Shown here: positions 11,269-23,143 of the stretch, in pieces
How the letters are laid out: each line of letters begins with the position of its first letter
Position numbering within the stretch: position 1 is the stretch's first letter
From: Chytridium lagenaria
Taxonomy: Eukaryota; Chytridiomycota; Chytridiomycetes; Chytridiales; Chytridiaceae
Assembly (NCBI GenBank): GCA_025449115.1
Contig: JAHLKC010000066.1
Location: 1 to 64,000, forward strand
Direction: 5' to 3'
Length of the DNA: 64,000 nucleotides
Made by a program: the position numbers and the translations under genes
The notes under the pieces: model-generated
What the model was told of the DNA's origin: nothing
Database searches by the model: none
The model's input: only the letters and a program-made list of their open reading frames with translations

Positions 11269-12661
11269 CTGACGGTGGTATTAAGGGTTGGGTGAAGCCT
11301 ACAGTGCAGAGTCCCGTGCCATGGTGTCTCTTTGTAGGTCCAGCGCCGTGACCTTTAGGGCGAGTAGGGCAGAGCACAGAGCAGGAAGGAGGAGAGTCAA
11401 GAGGTAAGGAGGAAGTGGGGCACATGCAAGCAACAACTACATGTAGCATGTGTGACTCCATGCCCGAATGTTCCCGAGAAATCTCAGAGTCTTCTTTCCT
11501 CCCACATTTGTCGTGGTCGTGGTGCTGCTCCTCCTCTTCCGCATCACCAATTACTATAGCTCGCTGCTGTTCCTCCTCGGCCATGAGCGGCTGGTTCTCA
11601 TCCAACACTTTCATCGTCATCGGACTTGTAAAATCTTGTGTAATGATGTTTAAAATTAAACCATTTTCTTTCCAAAAACAAAGTAAAAAAATAAAAAATA
11701 AAAAAAAAAGACGGCGTTCAGCTCGGCCTTGGTTCTGCCCTAAGCGAGGCACGCGACCTCATTATTTTTATGATTTATTTATTTATTTATTATGCTTTGC
11801 TCGTTAACTTTTTCCTTTATCTATTATTTAACACACGTTGTTTTTTTTTGTTTTCTTTCATATTCAAATAATTCTTTTGTTCTTTATGGGGGCTTTCTTT
11901 CCAAAACCTTTGTGGCGTCGTCATCGTCGTCGTCGTTTATTTTTTAGTGGGCAATATAAATGTGCTTCGACACAAGTATGTACATAGGTACCTATATAAT
12001 ATAAATATTAGGTAAATGGCGGAAAGCTTATCCAGTATTGTGCTCCACGCAGTTTGTGTTTTTCTGAAAGCCCGTCTTCATGTCACGTGCTCTGTATAAA
12101 AATGACGGATTTGTTAAGATCAATGACAGGAGACGTTAATGTCTCCTGGATTCCTGTGTTTTCGTAGTGCCGTCTTATTAAAAATACATTTTTGCACTTT
12201 TCATTATGGGAAAAACAACTATCATATGTATTTGATCAGGGTTGACTTCGGAATCAGCTTGACCTGGGTCCCCCTACACTTTAGTTGTTTAGTTTTCTTG
12301 AGTTAGGACTAGGCAAAAAGTATTCCAGCCTTTGCAAGAGAAAGAAAAGTAAAAAACAGACACATAGGTTTATATGCTAATGTTCCTTACGTGTTTTTTT
12401 CATCGTTTTTTCGTTTTAGTAAATACGAACAGACAAAAGAATAACGCGGAAAAGTATAGTACAGGCTGCAAGATACAATTTTATTTCTTCAGAGAGACGA
12501 GGCCTTTACAAGTGATAAAGAGGTTTAATAACACATTAAAACAGCACAAAGAGGTGGCTTTTGTTCGGGAGGGAAGAATGAGGACTTAGTAAAACTTATT
12601 GACACAAAGAAGGGGAGATAAAAAAAAAAAAAAGGGATGCGTTGATTTATACAAATACGCT
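11269..12661. other. Upstream region of GH31 and 3' flank of glucoamylase
   Basis: No gene supported. The minus-strand open frame covering 10925-11752 merely continues the signal-peptide frame upstream through the promoter. A plus-strand ORF at 11415-11807 is low-complexity. The remainder is AT-rich with A and T runs. Confidence 0.5.
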
Positions 12662-15326
12662 TCAGGCCGAGAGCAAAGCCTTCAACTCCTCCCTAGCCTC
12701 ATATGCGGTCAAGAATGATGAATAAGACCACGTAAGATCCCTCACTCCCAATCCATTCGGGCTACCATCAGACCTGAGGTACTGCTCTCCGAACCTAAAG
12801 TTGACGTCTCCGTGGAAGCGAGTGCGACGGATGTGAGTGTCAGCGAGGTTAGCGAGGCCTCCGATGATGGCGTTGAACTCAGGGGTGCCCTTAGCGTAGG
12901 TGCCGAGAGCAATGTTGCCAGCTTGAGCACCAGCGGGACGATCAGCGGTGAAGAGGGGACGGTTGAGAGGGGTAACTGTCACACGGCCGGCCTTGAGGTA
13001 TTCGACGGCGGCGCGGTAGTATGTTTCTCCGACAGCATTGGTGGTGAGGTACCAAGGGTTTCCGAGGGAGTTATCGATGCCGTTGTAGGTGTCACCGTAG
13101 TACCGTCCGAGGGCGATGGAGATGGGACGACCGGCACTGTCGACGAATCCACGGCGGTTGAGAGCGTATTCAGGGATGAATCCAAGGGAGAATTGGAAAA
13201 GGGAGTTGAGGACACGGTCATCATCAGGGCCGTAGACGCCGTCGTTGTTGTAGCCGTGGATTGCGGTGAGGGCGATAGCGGCATCGAGTTGGCGGGCACC
13301 GAGGGTTGTGCGGAGGGTGCGAACAGAGGGGTCCCAGTATCTGCCCATTTCAGAATCGCGAACAGAGGCAGCTCCAGCGTAGCGGTTGGCCGCGGCAGTG
13401 TCACCGAGGAAGCGAGCGAATTCAGCACCCTCCTTGAGAGCCTTCCTCTCCATCTGTTGGGTGAAAAGGTGGAGACCGCGCTGCTCTTCCCAGAGATCAC
13501 ACCCGTCAGAGACTGAGAGCTTGCTGACGGCGTAGTCGAGGTCGGTTTTGATCACACCAGTGGAGGTACTGTTGTAGAGTGCAGCGACACGAGACAAGGA
13601 TCCACCTTTGGCGAGGAAGACTTTGGCGAATCGGATGAAGACGGATGCTGCATGAAATCAAAAACAAACAGGGATCAGAATTTTAAGCATACAATGGTTA
13701 AGGATTAGAAATTACAGAAGAGAGAAAAAAATGACTCACCACGCAGAGCGGGTCCATCCTTTAAAATAAATAAAAATAATATTAGTGATAAAAGCCCTCA
13801 TATTGATAGGAAATGATAATAAATGAAAAAGACAAATCTCGCATAATCACGTTCTGTGGACGGCACCAAGGGCCGTTGAAAGGCTCAGTGTTGACAAAAT
13901 ACTTGGGCTCTCCGAGACTACCAGCAGAGTTGGTTTTTCCCTGGATGATCTTGGTAACTGAGGCGTAATCCCAGAGCCTGGACTCGAGAGAGCTGTCGTC
14001 CTTGTAGAGGTTGTTGACGAGGTCCATCACAAGGGAAGCATCACGAATCCAGTGGAAGAAGTAGTCCTGCTTGGTGGTCTCCTGAAGCTTGGGGGCAGCA
14101 ACAACAACACCTGTCACGGTTCCAGCAGGTGAGATGTTGTTAAACAGGTATCTCTTTAATAACGGCACGGCGGTGGAAAACCACGACGTCACGTCCTCAG
14201 CAAGACCAGAGGGACCAGCAGGAGAGGGGACACCAGTGATGGGGTAGTTCCTGCCGATTCCACCGTTACTGTCAAAGAAAGACTGTCCGTTTGCATCAAA
14301 CTTGACGTAGAACTGGCTACCGGATCCGACGCCGGGAAGTGCGGCAGAGAACACCCAAAGCTCATATCCATTGGCTGCGGGGCCAGAATAGGTGGCAGCG
14401 GTTGTTGCTGCATTATCAAAGATTCCCAAGGTTGATGACGCGATCACTGTGACGACTTTCGAAAACGCAATGTTCTTGACAAAGATGCCACCAGCGAGAA
14501 CGCCACCAGAGAATGAGTACTGCTGCACTTGCACGTTGGGGCCGTTACTTCCGGGAACATTTGACACAAAGGTCACGGAGGGAGCAGGAGGTGCAGTGGT
14601 TGAGGTAGGTGTAGCGGTGGACGATGTGGGAGGGGCCGTAGGAGGAGATGTGGGAGGGGCAGCAGTGGAGGTAGGTGTGGTGGGAGCAGCCCTCACAAGG
14701 TAGTTCCTTGTCGCGTTGTTGTCGAAGAAAGTCTGCCCAGCAACCACATACTTGAGGTAGAATTGACTTCCAGCACCAAGATTCGCGGGGCTTGGGGCGT
14801 TGAAAGACCAAACCTCAAAGTTGTTTGCTGCAGGAGCAGAGTAAGCGGCATTGACCTTGTTTGTGAGAACCCATTGACCAGTTGGCGTAGAGTAGAAGAC
14901 TTCGACGGTCTTTGCAAAGGCGAGGTTACGGATCTGATAACAAGGAGAATGAATTGCAGGTTAGACATCAGTGTCTCGTAACACCATAAACATTTTCCAG
15001 CGAAAACATTTGAATAAAATTGAATAAAATGATGAAATAAAATAAGCTCACCCAGATGTTACCGCTGAAAAGACCACTCTCAGAGTCATAGCTGAAAGAT
15101 TGGAGAACAACGTTGCCAGAGGTGGGCACGTTGGGTGCTGTCACGGTCTCGAGGGGTGCGCGACGATGAAGCTATATATATTAGGAAAGGGGCGAAGGCT
15201 CTGTTAGATCATGTAGAAACAAATGTCGATGACCAAAAAGGGAAGACGTCAACCAACCTCATAAGGAGCAGCCGTTACGACCGAGATAAAGGCCACAAAG
15301 GCCGCAAAGATGTATGAGCCGCGCAT
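12662..15326 (-). CDS. Secreted glucoamylase, CBM21-CBM21-GH15
   Basis: Glucan 1,4-alpha-glucosidase releasing glucose from starch chain ends, about 760 residues. ATG at 15326 opens a signal peptide (MRGSYIFAAFVAFISVVTA). Two CBM21 modules follow, separated by a Thr/Pro/Ala-rich linker: module 1 has IRNLAFAKTVEVFY and FYLKYVVAGQTFFDNN; module 2 has IFVKNIAFSKVVTV and FYVKFDANGQSFFDSN. The GH15 catalytic domain shows FHWIRDASLVMD, NGPWCRPQNDGPALR, CDLWEEQ (catalytic acid Glu) and a C-terminal GEQYLRSDG ... DLTWSYSS block (catalytic base Glu). All key residues are present, and the frame is intact through five introns with clean splice sites. N-terminal CBM21 is the Rhizopus-type arrangement; the Rhizopus enzyme as I recall it has one CBM21, here there are two. 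Stop codon at 12662-12664. Confidence 0.95.
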
Positions 15327-15487
15327 TAGCAACGGTACTCTCGCTGTATGTAACGTGAGTCTGTGTGTTTCCTGCGAGGGATGTAGGAGATTAAGGATGC
15401 GCCGATAAAGGGATGGAAGAAGCAGAAGAGACTGTAAGATGAGGGATGCGCTGATGTAGGAGGAGGGGATATTGCTAAAACGGTTGG

Positions 15488-15497
15488 CCTTTTATAT
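15488..15497 (-). promoter_or_regulatory. TATA box of the glucoamylase gene
   Basis: The minus strand reads ATATAAAAGG about 165 bp upstream of the start codon, nearly the same spacing as in the GH31 gene. The leader contains CGATAAAGGG on the plus strand at 15403-15412. Confidence 0.5.
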
Positions 15498-16656
15498 GTC
15501 AAGTTGAAGATCGTTTTTAGAAATTTAACAAGGACCAGGAAAATCGTAATAAACTATATAGACACTACATATTTAGACGCGAGAAAGAAAAAAAAACAAA
15601 AAAAATATATGATGTTTGGTCTGCAATAACCTTAACCTTGACCACTGCACACATGATCAGGTCCATTCACTCACTCACTTCAGAGTCCAGTCCATTATAC
15701 TTGAAATGAGCCCGAAAACAATTATACAGCAATAATGTATGTAATAATTAATAATAAGTTGGTTTCAATTTTTTTAAGTTTCTGCAGAGGCTTTATTTTG
15801 TAGTGGAAAACGTGAAGCCTGGAAAGCGATAAAATAATAAACAATAATAATACTTACTCATCGGCATCACATATAAAGTAAAATATCACGATTTTTGACG
15901 CAATTATCCGGTGATCGGGCGTCGCGTCTTAATCCGCCTTTCCGAATAGGAAACAGTGGGCTTTCGAGGGAACTTTAATCTTTTGACGATTTCTTCGTTT
16001 TCCCTGATCCTTAAGTAGCTTTTTGCTAAATTAACTATGCGTAATCATGATAGTTTAATAGTGACAGAGTATGCTACAGATTAATGGGCAACTGTGTAAT
16101 CTTTTCCTTCCTTTTGTAAAATAGCCAAAGTCTAATAATATCAGCTATGTTCGGCATCGAGCCATCAACAACATCATCGTCATCATACGACTAGGCAAGA
16201 AAGTAAGCACAGACGTTCCCGAACAAATTTGTGAATAATTAAATCTGATTTGTGTACCAACTTCCGAATGCAGCAAAGCAAACAACCTAAACCTAATTTA
16301 ATTTGGAACGCGGGCTTGCAGTTACAAGTTACAACCATCACTTCAGTATCACGCGAGGAAAGGGCAAGCCCCTCATGATCTTCTCGTAAGGCACGTGAGA
16401 TCCTTTTTATCAACTTCGCAAGTCTCGACTGCAACGTGAGTGAACACACGTCGACATTTCTTTCCAAACTATAAGAGTAAGAGTTACTAACAAAGTTGAG
16501 CCTAGGCAGGTCATAGCTTGTCGAGAGTAATCATACGATCTATCCTGGATGGCATCATTCCGTACCGATCCGTTTTAGAAAACAACAGCCTTTCGATTTT
16601 AGTATAACACAATAACATTTTTATTCTATTCTATTATGGTTTAATATTTATTTACA
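15498..16656. other. Intergenic, no gene seen
   Basis: AT-rich, with poly-A and TAATAATAA-like runs. It contains distal upstream sequence of the glucoamylase and, in principle, the 3' flank of the SUV3 gene. The ORF at 16183-16467 has no domain or splice context. Confidence 0.5.
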
Positions 16657-19624
16657 TCAATATCTTAACTCCTCATTCTCCACGGCTGTCTTGTCACTGT
16701 CATTCTTTCTTCCATCCTCCCCATTCCCCCTATGGCTCTGCACATCCGCCCAATTCCACACCTCCCTCGCCGACTCCAAATCCTTATCAATCTTTTTGGA
16801 GCCCGCAAACTGTTCCCTCTTATTACCGTTCTGCGATATTGATCCCACATCACGTCTTCCGCTTGCACCAGACTTCCCATCACGTTTCTCAAACCGTTTT
16901 TTTGACTTAACGTCAAACCGGTTCACCACATCCCCATCCTCCAGAACCTGACGATACTTTTTCTTCATGCTATGAAGCTGTGATAGCGATGTGTTAATAA
17001 GAGTCTCCGTCCGTTCCTTTAGATACATTGCGATATCTGTTTGAGTAAATACAGTCGGGAAGCGGAACCTGCAGCAAGTTAGCACAACAGTTGTGTAAGG
17101 GATAACACTCACGATAACCACAAATAGAGTATAATAGCTTTATGCGTCCCCTCAAGGTCCCTCAACGCCTCGGAAGTGGGTGGTGGCTGCGCGGGAAGAT
17201 GCACTATATTCCTAATGGAGCATTCGTTACCCGCTGAGAGGTCCCTCGCAAACCTCAACGCGATAGACGACATAAACGGATCTTCGACATTCGCAGGTGC
17301 GGAAACGAGTGTGTATTTGTCACGAAGAGTGAGGTTGAGAGGCTCAATCAAGTCGGCGATGCGTTTCTGGGATTCCAGGTTGCAGAGGAAAAAGTCTCCG
17401 TCAAGACGAGCGAGGTCTTCGAATTTATCCTAAAAGAAATATTATACACTTGAATAACCGTGATTGGTAACCTACCAATAAGCCACTGAGAGACTCGTTT
17501 GGCAATTCTTTCGCGAACGCCTCTATTTGCTCTAGCTTAGGATACAACCCAGCGCTCTCCAAAGGCGGCGCAGACGCTATCGCAAGAACAGTTTTCAATC
17601 GCTTCAAGTCTTCATCCTTTAGTCTAAGGATTGTAAATTATCATCTTTTCAATAACGATCAACTTACGTCGTGACATGTCCTGTTGAAAACCTTGTGTTG
17701 AACCTTCCAGCTCGTCCTGCAATTTGCTTGACCTGAGACACACTAAGAGGCGCACTGCTCTTTCCATTGAACTTGCTCAGTGTCTCGAATATAACACGAC
17801 GAATGTTCCTTTATTAAAACATCACTGTCGATCAGAAAAACTCATAAAATATAAACCGAAATTAGAGGAACTCACAAGTTTAGCCCCATACCAATTGCGT
17901 CGGACGCTATAAGTACGTCGTACCCGCTACCCTCTGTGTTAAACAACTTCGCTTGTTCCGCTCGGGTTTCTTTGCAAATATTAAGGATTAAAATATGCGC
18001 GATATAAAATCAAATAAAAACAGATTCAAAAGCTATAGCCGTAAATCACACCTGGAGGTAAATTTCCATATATAACCGCGGCCTTTAATTGCGTGGTTTT
18101 TTCAATCATACTTCGAAGCGCGAAAATATTCTTTCTTGAGAACGTGACGACACAATCACCTTCCCGAACGTGAGTGAACGAGCCTGCCAATCCTTTGGGT
18201 TCAATTTCAAGAGGAGTGAGGCGCTCGTATGTCTTGATAATCACGTCTTCGCCTGTGGAGTCGCAGAGTCGTTTTACGAGCGGGATGGCGGTAGGTTCCC
18301 CGCAAAGATGAATTTCTTCGGCTTGCAAACCTAATAAACGTAGGTATTTAATAATATGTCACGGCCAGTCGGCTTACCAAGAAGAGCCTGAGTCCAAGCC
18401 CATCCTCTCTGCTCATCCGAAATCATCTGAATCTCATCCACAACTGCCACCTCCAACCTCTTCCCTAGCGGTACCATCTCAACAGTAGCCGCCCACTTTT
18501 CCACACCATCACTCTCCTTTCTCTCCTCACCAGTCAATAAGTTACACGCATGGTTTGCCGTATTCAATCTCTCATAAATTTCATGTGCAAGTAACCGTAA
18601 CGGACCTGCGTACACGCCTGTCGATGCTGCTTCGAGACGTTTTAGTGCAGAGTAGGTTTTCCCGGAATTGGTGGGACCGACGTGAAGATATATTTTTCTG
18701 TTGATACTAAGTTTAAAAAGAAAATGAGTGTAAATACCTTTTCATCTCGCGAGCTGCTGGGAACCATTCTGCAGGGGTTCTCAAGTCGCTGAATCTGGTG
18801 AGGGTATCAAGGAGACCGTATTTGTCCGGGGAAATGTTTTCGCGAATGAAATGGTATAATGCAGGGAGAACAATTCTATCAATGTTTTCTATAAAAACGT
18901 GAAAGCAATTAGTAGGCTCTTAATACGACGCACTCACTTGTTTGGACGTAAGCTTTCAAAGCGTCCTCCAATGGCAGCTGCTTTAAGGTATTTGTGGTGA
19001 GGCTGTTTGAAAACTTTTTGATCGTCTCCACCCCCAATGCAGGCTCAATATCCAACCCATTCAGTTTCTGCTTAATGTACTTTGACCGATACAGTTTCTT
19101 GATAAGATGGAGAAAGTCTATCACAAATCAGGTTTACATAAGTTAATGCTCCTCACGTTCTCTTCTTTCCGTCATCAGTTCAGTAACAGACTTCTTCGCC
19201 AAAACGTCACGCTTTTTCGCCATTTTTAGCATCCAATTCTCCGGGGGTGGAAATTTCATATTATCTTGAAGCTGAGGTGCGTACGATTCATTCTCAGTTG
19301 TTGACGTATTTGGCGCCGATGCTTGTGCTTGAAACTCCAGCTTGTTTTTTGATACACGTCCTCTGTCTTGCCATGGTTGATAATTTGGTTCCTTTCCTGA
19401 ACATAAGCATGGTGAGCATCCATGTTAGTTGAAAGGAATGCAAAGTCCCAACCTCTTGAAGAGTAATGTCCGAGACGAGACTCTTTTCCTGGACGATATT
19501 CTTTGCCGGACGAATAGCGCTTTCGAGGGATGTCAATGGAGCATGCTGAAGAGATGAATGGATGTGACGCCCAAGATGATGGGCGGATGCTCAGACGGCT
19601 GCATTGGGCCATGAGCGATGTCAT
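16657..19624 (-). CDS. SUV3: ATP-dependent RNA helicase SUV3-like, mitochondrial
   Basis: Helicase of the mitochondrial RNA degradosome (SUV3/SUPV3L1). Exons read in order: a basic N-terminus compatible with a mitochondrial targeting sequence (starting [18 protein letters not shown] at 19624), a charged region, then [13 protein letters not shown] (Walker A), a [16 protein letters not shown] motif, [20 protein letters not shown] (DEIQ box), [11 protein letters not shown], the second RecA domain with [13 protein letters not shown] and [10 protein letters not shown], an [12 protein letters not shown] motif VI region near 17,720, and a C-terminal region with [20 protein letters not shown]. The tail is Lys/Arg-rich and probably disordered. 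About nine introns; the first (about 19,400-19,455) has a CTAAC branch site. An upstream in-frame GTG exists but no earlier ATG in that frame. Confidence 0.92.
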
Positions 19625-19905
19625 GGTCAAAAATGGAAAAGAGTTGACAAACACCTCTTTGCTATCCCCCTAATAAGCAAAATGGCCTTTCTATCAAACA
19701 AAAAACGTGCAAAAGCATTGTTGCGGACGTGGTAGAAGTAATGAGCATGTGCGGAAGTGGTAGGAGTAATCTGCTTGTAGCCAGAAGGAAAAAAAAAAAA
19801 AAAACCGAAAATATTAAAAATACGCTATTGTTCAAGACTGTATTTATTTTTAGCACATGGCTTATTCGCAATGAGTGAAAGAAACTTGGATTAGATGTGA
19901 AATCG

Positions 19906-20781
19906 TCATTGACGAATATATTTAAAACGTTTTGACGTCAAGTCGGCGTGAGCTGCAGCATTTCCCGCCTCAATATTGACCCAAAGCTCCACAATCCATC
20001 GACACAGAGATTGCATGCGATTCGCCATCTCCTGCGCATCCGCGTCCTTTCCCTCCTCTTTTGAAACATCAACGGTATCCACGCGCTCAACATTCGATAC
20101 AGACAAGATGACAGTTGGCTCCTGAATAGGCGGGCCATCGGTTGATGCATCCGCCTTTAAACAGTATCGTTCGGAGACGAACCAGTCCCCTCCACCCTTA
20201 AAGTTGAGCTCGACGCTCTTCCCCCTCATCATCCACGCTGCCAAATGTCTGGAAGCGCCCCCTGGTTTTCCCATCTCAATTCGAATCGCCGGTTCGCCGC
20301 CATAATCTGTCACTCTATAAACATCGTGAACGATAGAGGTATGTTGAGACCATAATGCCTTTTCTGTTGAGACGATCCGGACTTGGGCGCAGTCGCCACG
20401 TTTTGCAGAGATGGCCTCCGCCATCACCTTGTGGCATTGTGATAGCGGCATGGATATAAGTCCCAATGCTCTCACCGATATGCGAAGCGAACGCTTGAAG
20501 GATTGGACTGTTACCATCAATGCTGCAGATCCTGGGATGAATAGAACTCGTTCAACAGGACCACTTGATGTACGAGGAGTCTTAAGAACAATTGAGTTTG
20601 CGATTTGTGGAAGGCTTTGAGCGAGTTCTACGAATGACTTGACTTGAGGAAGCATATGGATGGACTCTGAACACAGAACATTATGCAGAATCTTGCTTGC
20701 CAGCCTTAATGTGAGATGGCTCTTGAATGGGAGAAATGCTAGGACATGAGGGAGCAATTCAATGGGTAGGTCTATCAGCAT
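19906..20781 (-). CDS. F-box-like protein of unknown function
   Basis: Intronless 291-codon frame from ATG 20781. The first 40 residues (MLIDLPIELLPHVLAFLPFKSHLTLRLASKILHNVL) fit an F-box: paired Leu/Pro, then the LxxRLASKIL helix. If so, it would serve as a substrate adaptor of an SCF ubiquitin ligase. The remainder has no recognised repeats, mixes beta-like and helical segments, and ends in a helix (MQSLCRWIVELWVNIEAG). Its start codon lies 24 bp from the stop of the next gene upstream on the same strand, an unusually tight tandem spacing. Confidence 0.6.
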   Translation of the reverse strand: MLIDLPIELLPHVLAFLPFKSHLTLRLASKILHNVLCSESIHMLPQVKSFVELAQSLPQIANSIVLKTPRTSSGPVERVLFIPGSAALMVTVQSFKRSLRISVRALGLISMPLSQCHKVMAEAISAKRGDCAQVRIVSTEKALWSQHTSIVHDVYRVTDYGGEPAIRIEMGKPGGASRHLAAWMMRGKSVELNFKGGGDWFVSERYCLKADASTDGPPIQEPTVILSVSNVERVDTVDVSKEEGKDADAQEMANRMQSLCRWIVELWVNIEAGNAAAHADLTSKRFKYIRQ

Positions 20782-20805
20782 CCTTGTGTACTTTCGGTGT
20801 CACAT

Positions 20806-22719
20806 TTATTTGGTGAATGTTTGTGCAAAAGTCTGCGATTCCACATTATTACCAGAAATGAAAGCCGCTGATACCGGCGCAACAGCCTCCATTTCTGGCA
20901 TTGGTAATGAAGAAGAACCCCCATTCTGCCCCAAATTCTCCTGCAAAAACTTCCTCATCCTTATCTTGGATGCAAATGTGAGCACCAGCTCAAAAAATGA
21001 ATGCTGAAGATCAGAGAGCTCTAGAACAAAAGACGTGATCTTGACGCCTTTCTCCCTATTGAGAACTTCTTGAAATCGGAGGTCTTTTAGGGTCAGAATT
21101 TGTCTGACCACGATCTCGATCTGTCTTGCGACGGTGAAGGCGAAAATCGTGCTAACAATGACCACGCCTCCCATGATTGTAAAGATACTGACTTCCGTCA
21201 ATTTTGATGCCTGACGAAGAGGTGCGGCAACAGCGTCAGGTCCATATACTGCACTGCCAGCCAGTAGTTATCTGGGTCGAACGGTACTGCGACCAATCCG
21301 AGACGCAGCGAAAAGTAAGTGCTGTTTAGAGTCCTGCCTACCAGCAACGGGACCCTAGACGCGTTTAGACTTGCTACAATTCTCTTTATGCTTTCAGTCG
21401 GATTTGAGCGAACACTAAAACTAGACTCATTCATGACCCAGTTACGGAAGTCCTCCAGATAGACATTTTTTGCCTCGTAATAGGATAGAACGCCTGGCTT
21501 GTCCGGATCAGGAGATGCAAGACGAAGAGAGTTGTCACTTGTTGCGATAAGTCGACCGGTACTCATCTCGATGGCTGCCATAAACATTTGGTATCCGATA
21601 GGATTTAAAACTTCTCTAATCTTTCTCCCCAAGAAAGTCAACGTCCAATCATTGCCCAACAAAATAACCTCGTCTGTGACTGGATTTTTAACAACGGATA
21701 CGCAAGTCTTATAAACATCTTAAAGCAAATCAAAATGGTTAGATACATCAATTACCTTACACTTTTGCAAACAATAACACACCTCTATTCCAGGGATAAA
21801 CCATTCCAATCTTTACTGTATCATGATCGCTGAAATTCATTCCATATCTATAGTCTTCAGTGCTCTCGTACATGAGAGTTCCATTTGTTCCCGGATTCAC
21901 GTGCGTGCCGTCCCCGACATCTGTCCAATTTTGCCTAAGAACCCAAGAGTTATTCTGGGGAAAGTAAGCGGATGTGTAAATGCTATATCCCTCTTGCTCC
22001 CACTGTAATTCATTAGAAATACAGGCGGCGCGTCAATCAATACCTTTTGAATAATATCTGGTTCATCATCTGAGTAGAAAAAGCCGTACAATTCCCCACT
22101 TGGATAAGGGTGTAGGAAAATATCCACAGTCTAAACAAGGTCTTAAAAACAATGCTCGTTTCAAAAAGAAAAAATTACCCAGCTACGGAACTGATCCAAC
22201 AAAAGCAGCATTCTTGATAGTGTGAATTCTCGTCTTTCCGGAAGGAAGCTCCATTCGTTTGTTATAAACATTTCCCTTTGATACGACGTCACCTGCGCCA
22301 GCACGAGGGCGTAGTCAGCGATATAGGCGCTAATTTCGTTGGCGGTTTGATCTTGAACCTTCACTGCAAGATCATCAAGCTTTGCCGTTGCTGTATCCAG
22401 AGTGAACTTCCTGTAATATATTGTTTTCTTTAAAATCAAATAGTTAAGAATCTTGCTTTCCTCACCATCCAATAATCCCAACCACCAACACCGACGCAGT
22501 AACGTAAGAGAACATTAAAGCGAAAAACGGGATCTTAAATATGCCTCTCTTTCGCACCAGCAACGCCTGAGCCCCATCATCGTTGGTGCGTGTAGGATTA
22601 TCAAGTCCAATCGACTGCCGCCTATTATCGAGCTCATTATTTACGACATTATCATTATTATGTCTCGCATAATGTGCTCCCTCCGGGATAGGGAGTGGAG
22701 GAAGGGCATTTTGGGGCAT
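20806..22719 (-). CDS. Cache-type transmembrane sensor lacking an output domain
   Basis: Multi-exon membrane protein. The first in-frame ATG is at 22719 (MPQNALPPLP). Features in order: a Pro/Asn-rich cytoplasmic N-terminus; TM helix 1 (FFALMFSYVTASVLVVGIIGW); an extracellular region of roughly 450 residues with a long helix (LDDLAVKVQDQTANEISAYI) and dCache-like beta segments (YPSGELYGFFYSDD, FMAAIEMSTGRLIATSDN); TM helix 2 (IFTIMGGVVIVSTIFAFTVA); and a HAMP-like linker ending ELSDLQHSFFELVLTFASK. This layout matches the sensor half of receptor adenylyl cyclases or kinases, but the frame ends about 60 residues later at 20806 with no catalytic domain. One junction near 21,205-21,250 needs a ~44 bp intron or an indel. 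Ligand unknown. Confidence 0.6.
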
Positions 22720-22743
22720 TTGCCGCGACACCGATGTGCGCAA

Positions 22744-23143
22744 AATGGCACTTTGGTCGATGCACCTTTAAGGAGCTATTAAAAAGAAGCAGATGACGGA
22801 TCGCAAGGCTCAGCACGCCTCATACGCTTGCAAAACGAAGGTCTTGGGATTTGCTTGAGCGATCTCCATGTATCGTTCCCAGTACAGCCCAAAAAGGTTA
22901 GTCAAGATCAACCATTTATTTACACACAGCCAAGTTGGTGGAACAACGGAAATTGCACATCACCCTTCTCGAAGAAAGAGACTTGCGACGGCTCGAACAA
23001 CCTGCCTGGAAAGTCTTGTTCGCCACGGCAGTTGATAGCCTGAAAAAAAACTCTGTATTGAAACTATACCCACCTACGCTCTTTTGTTGAGGCGTAAAGC
23101 ATTTGAATTTCTTTACGGACGACGTGGGGGTCCCGATTCTCGC
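22744..23143. other. Divergent promoter region, Cache protein / GT61
   Basis: About 420 bp separate the two divergent start codons. The frame open from 23084 begins with TTG; the first ATG in the GT61 frame is 23144. No core promoter element was identified. Confidence 0.4.

Noticed and set aside
10925..11752. 275-codon minus-strand ORF as an N-terminal extension of GH31
   Set aside because: It runs through the TATA box and leader; the signal peptide starts at the internal ATG at 11089, which fits a secreted enzyme.
12812..13516. 234-codon plus-strand ORF opposite the glucoamylase
   Set aside because: It is a mirror frame of the GC-biased GH15 coding sequence, low-complexity (Val/Glu/Gly-rich) and without a domain; the minus strand has all glucoamylase motifs.
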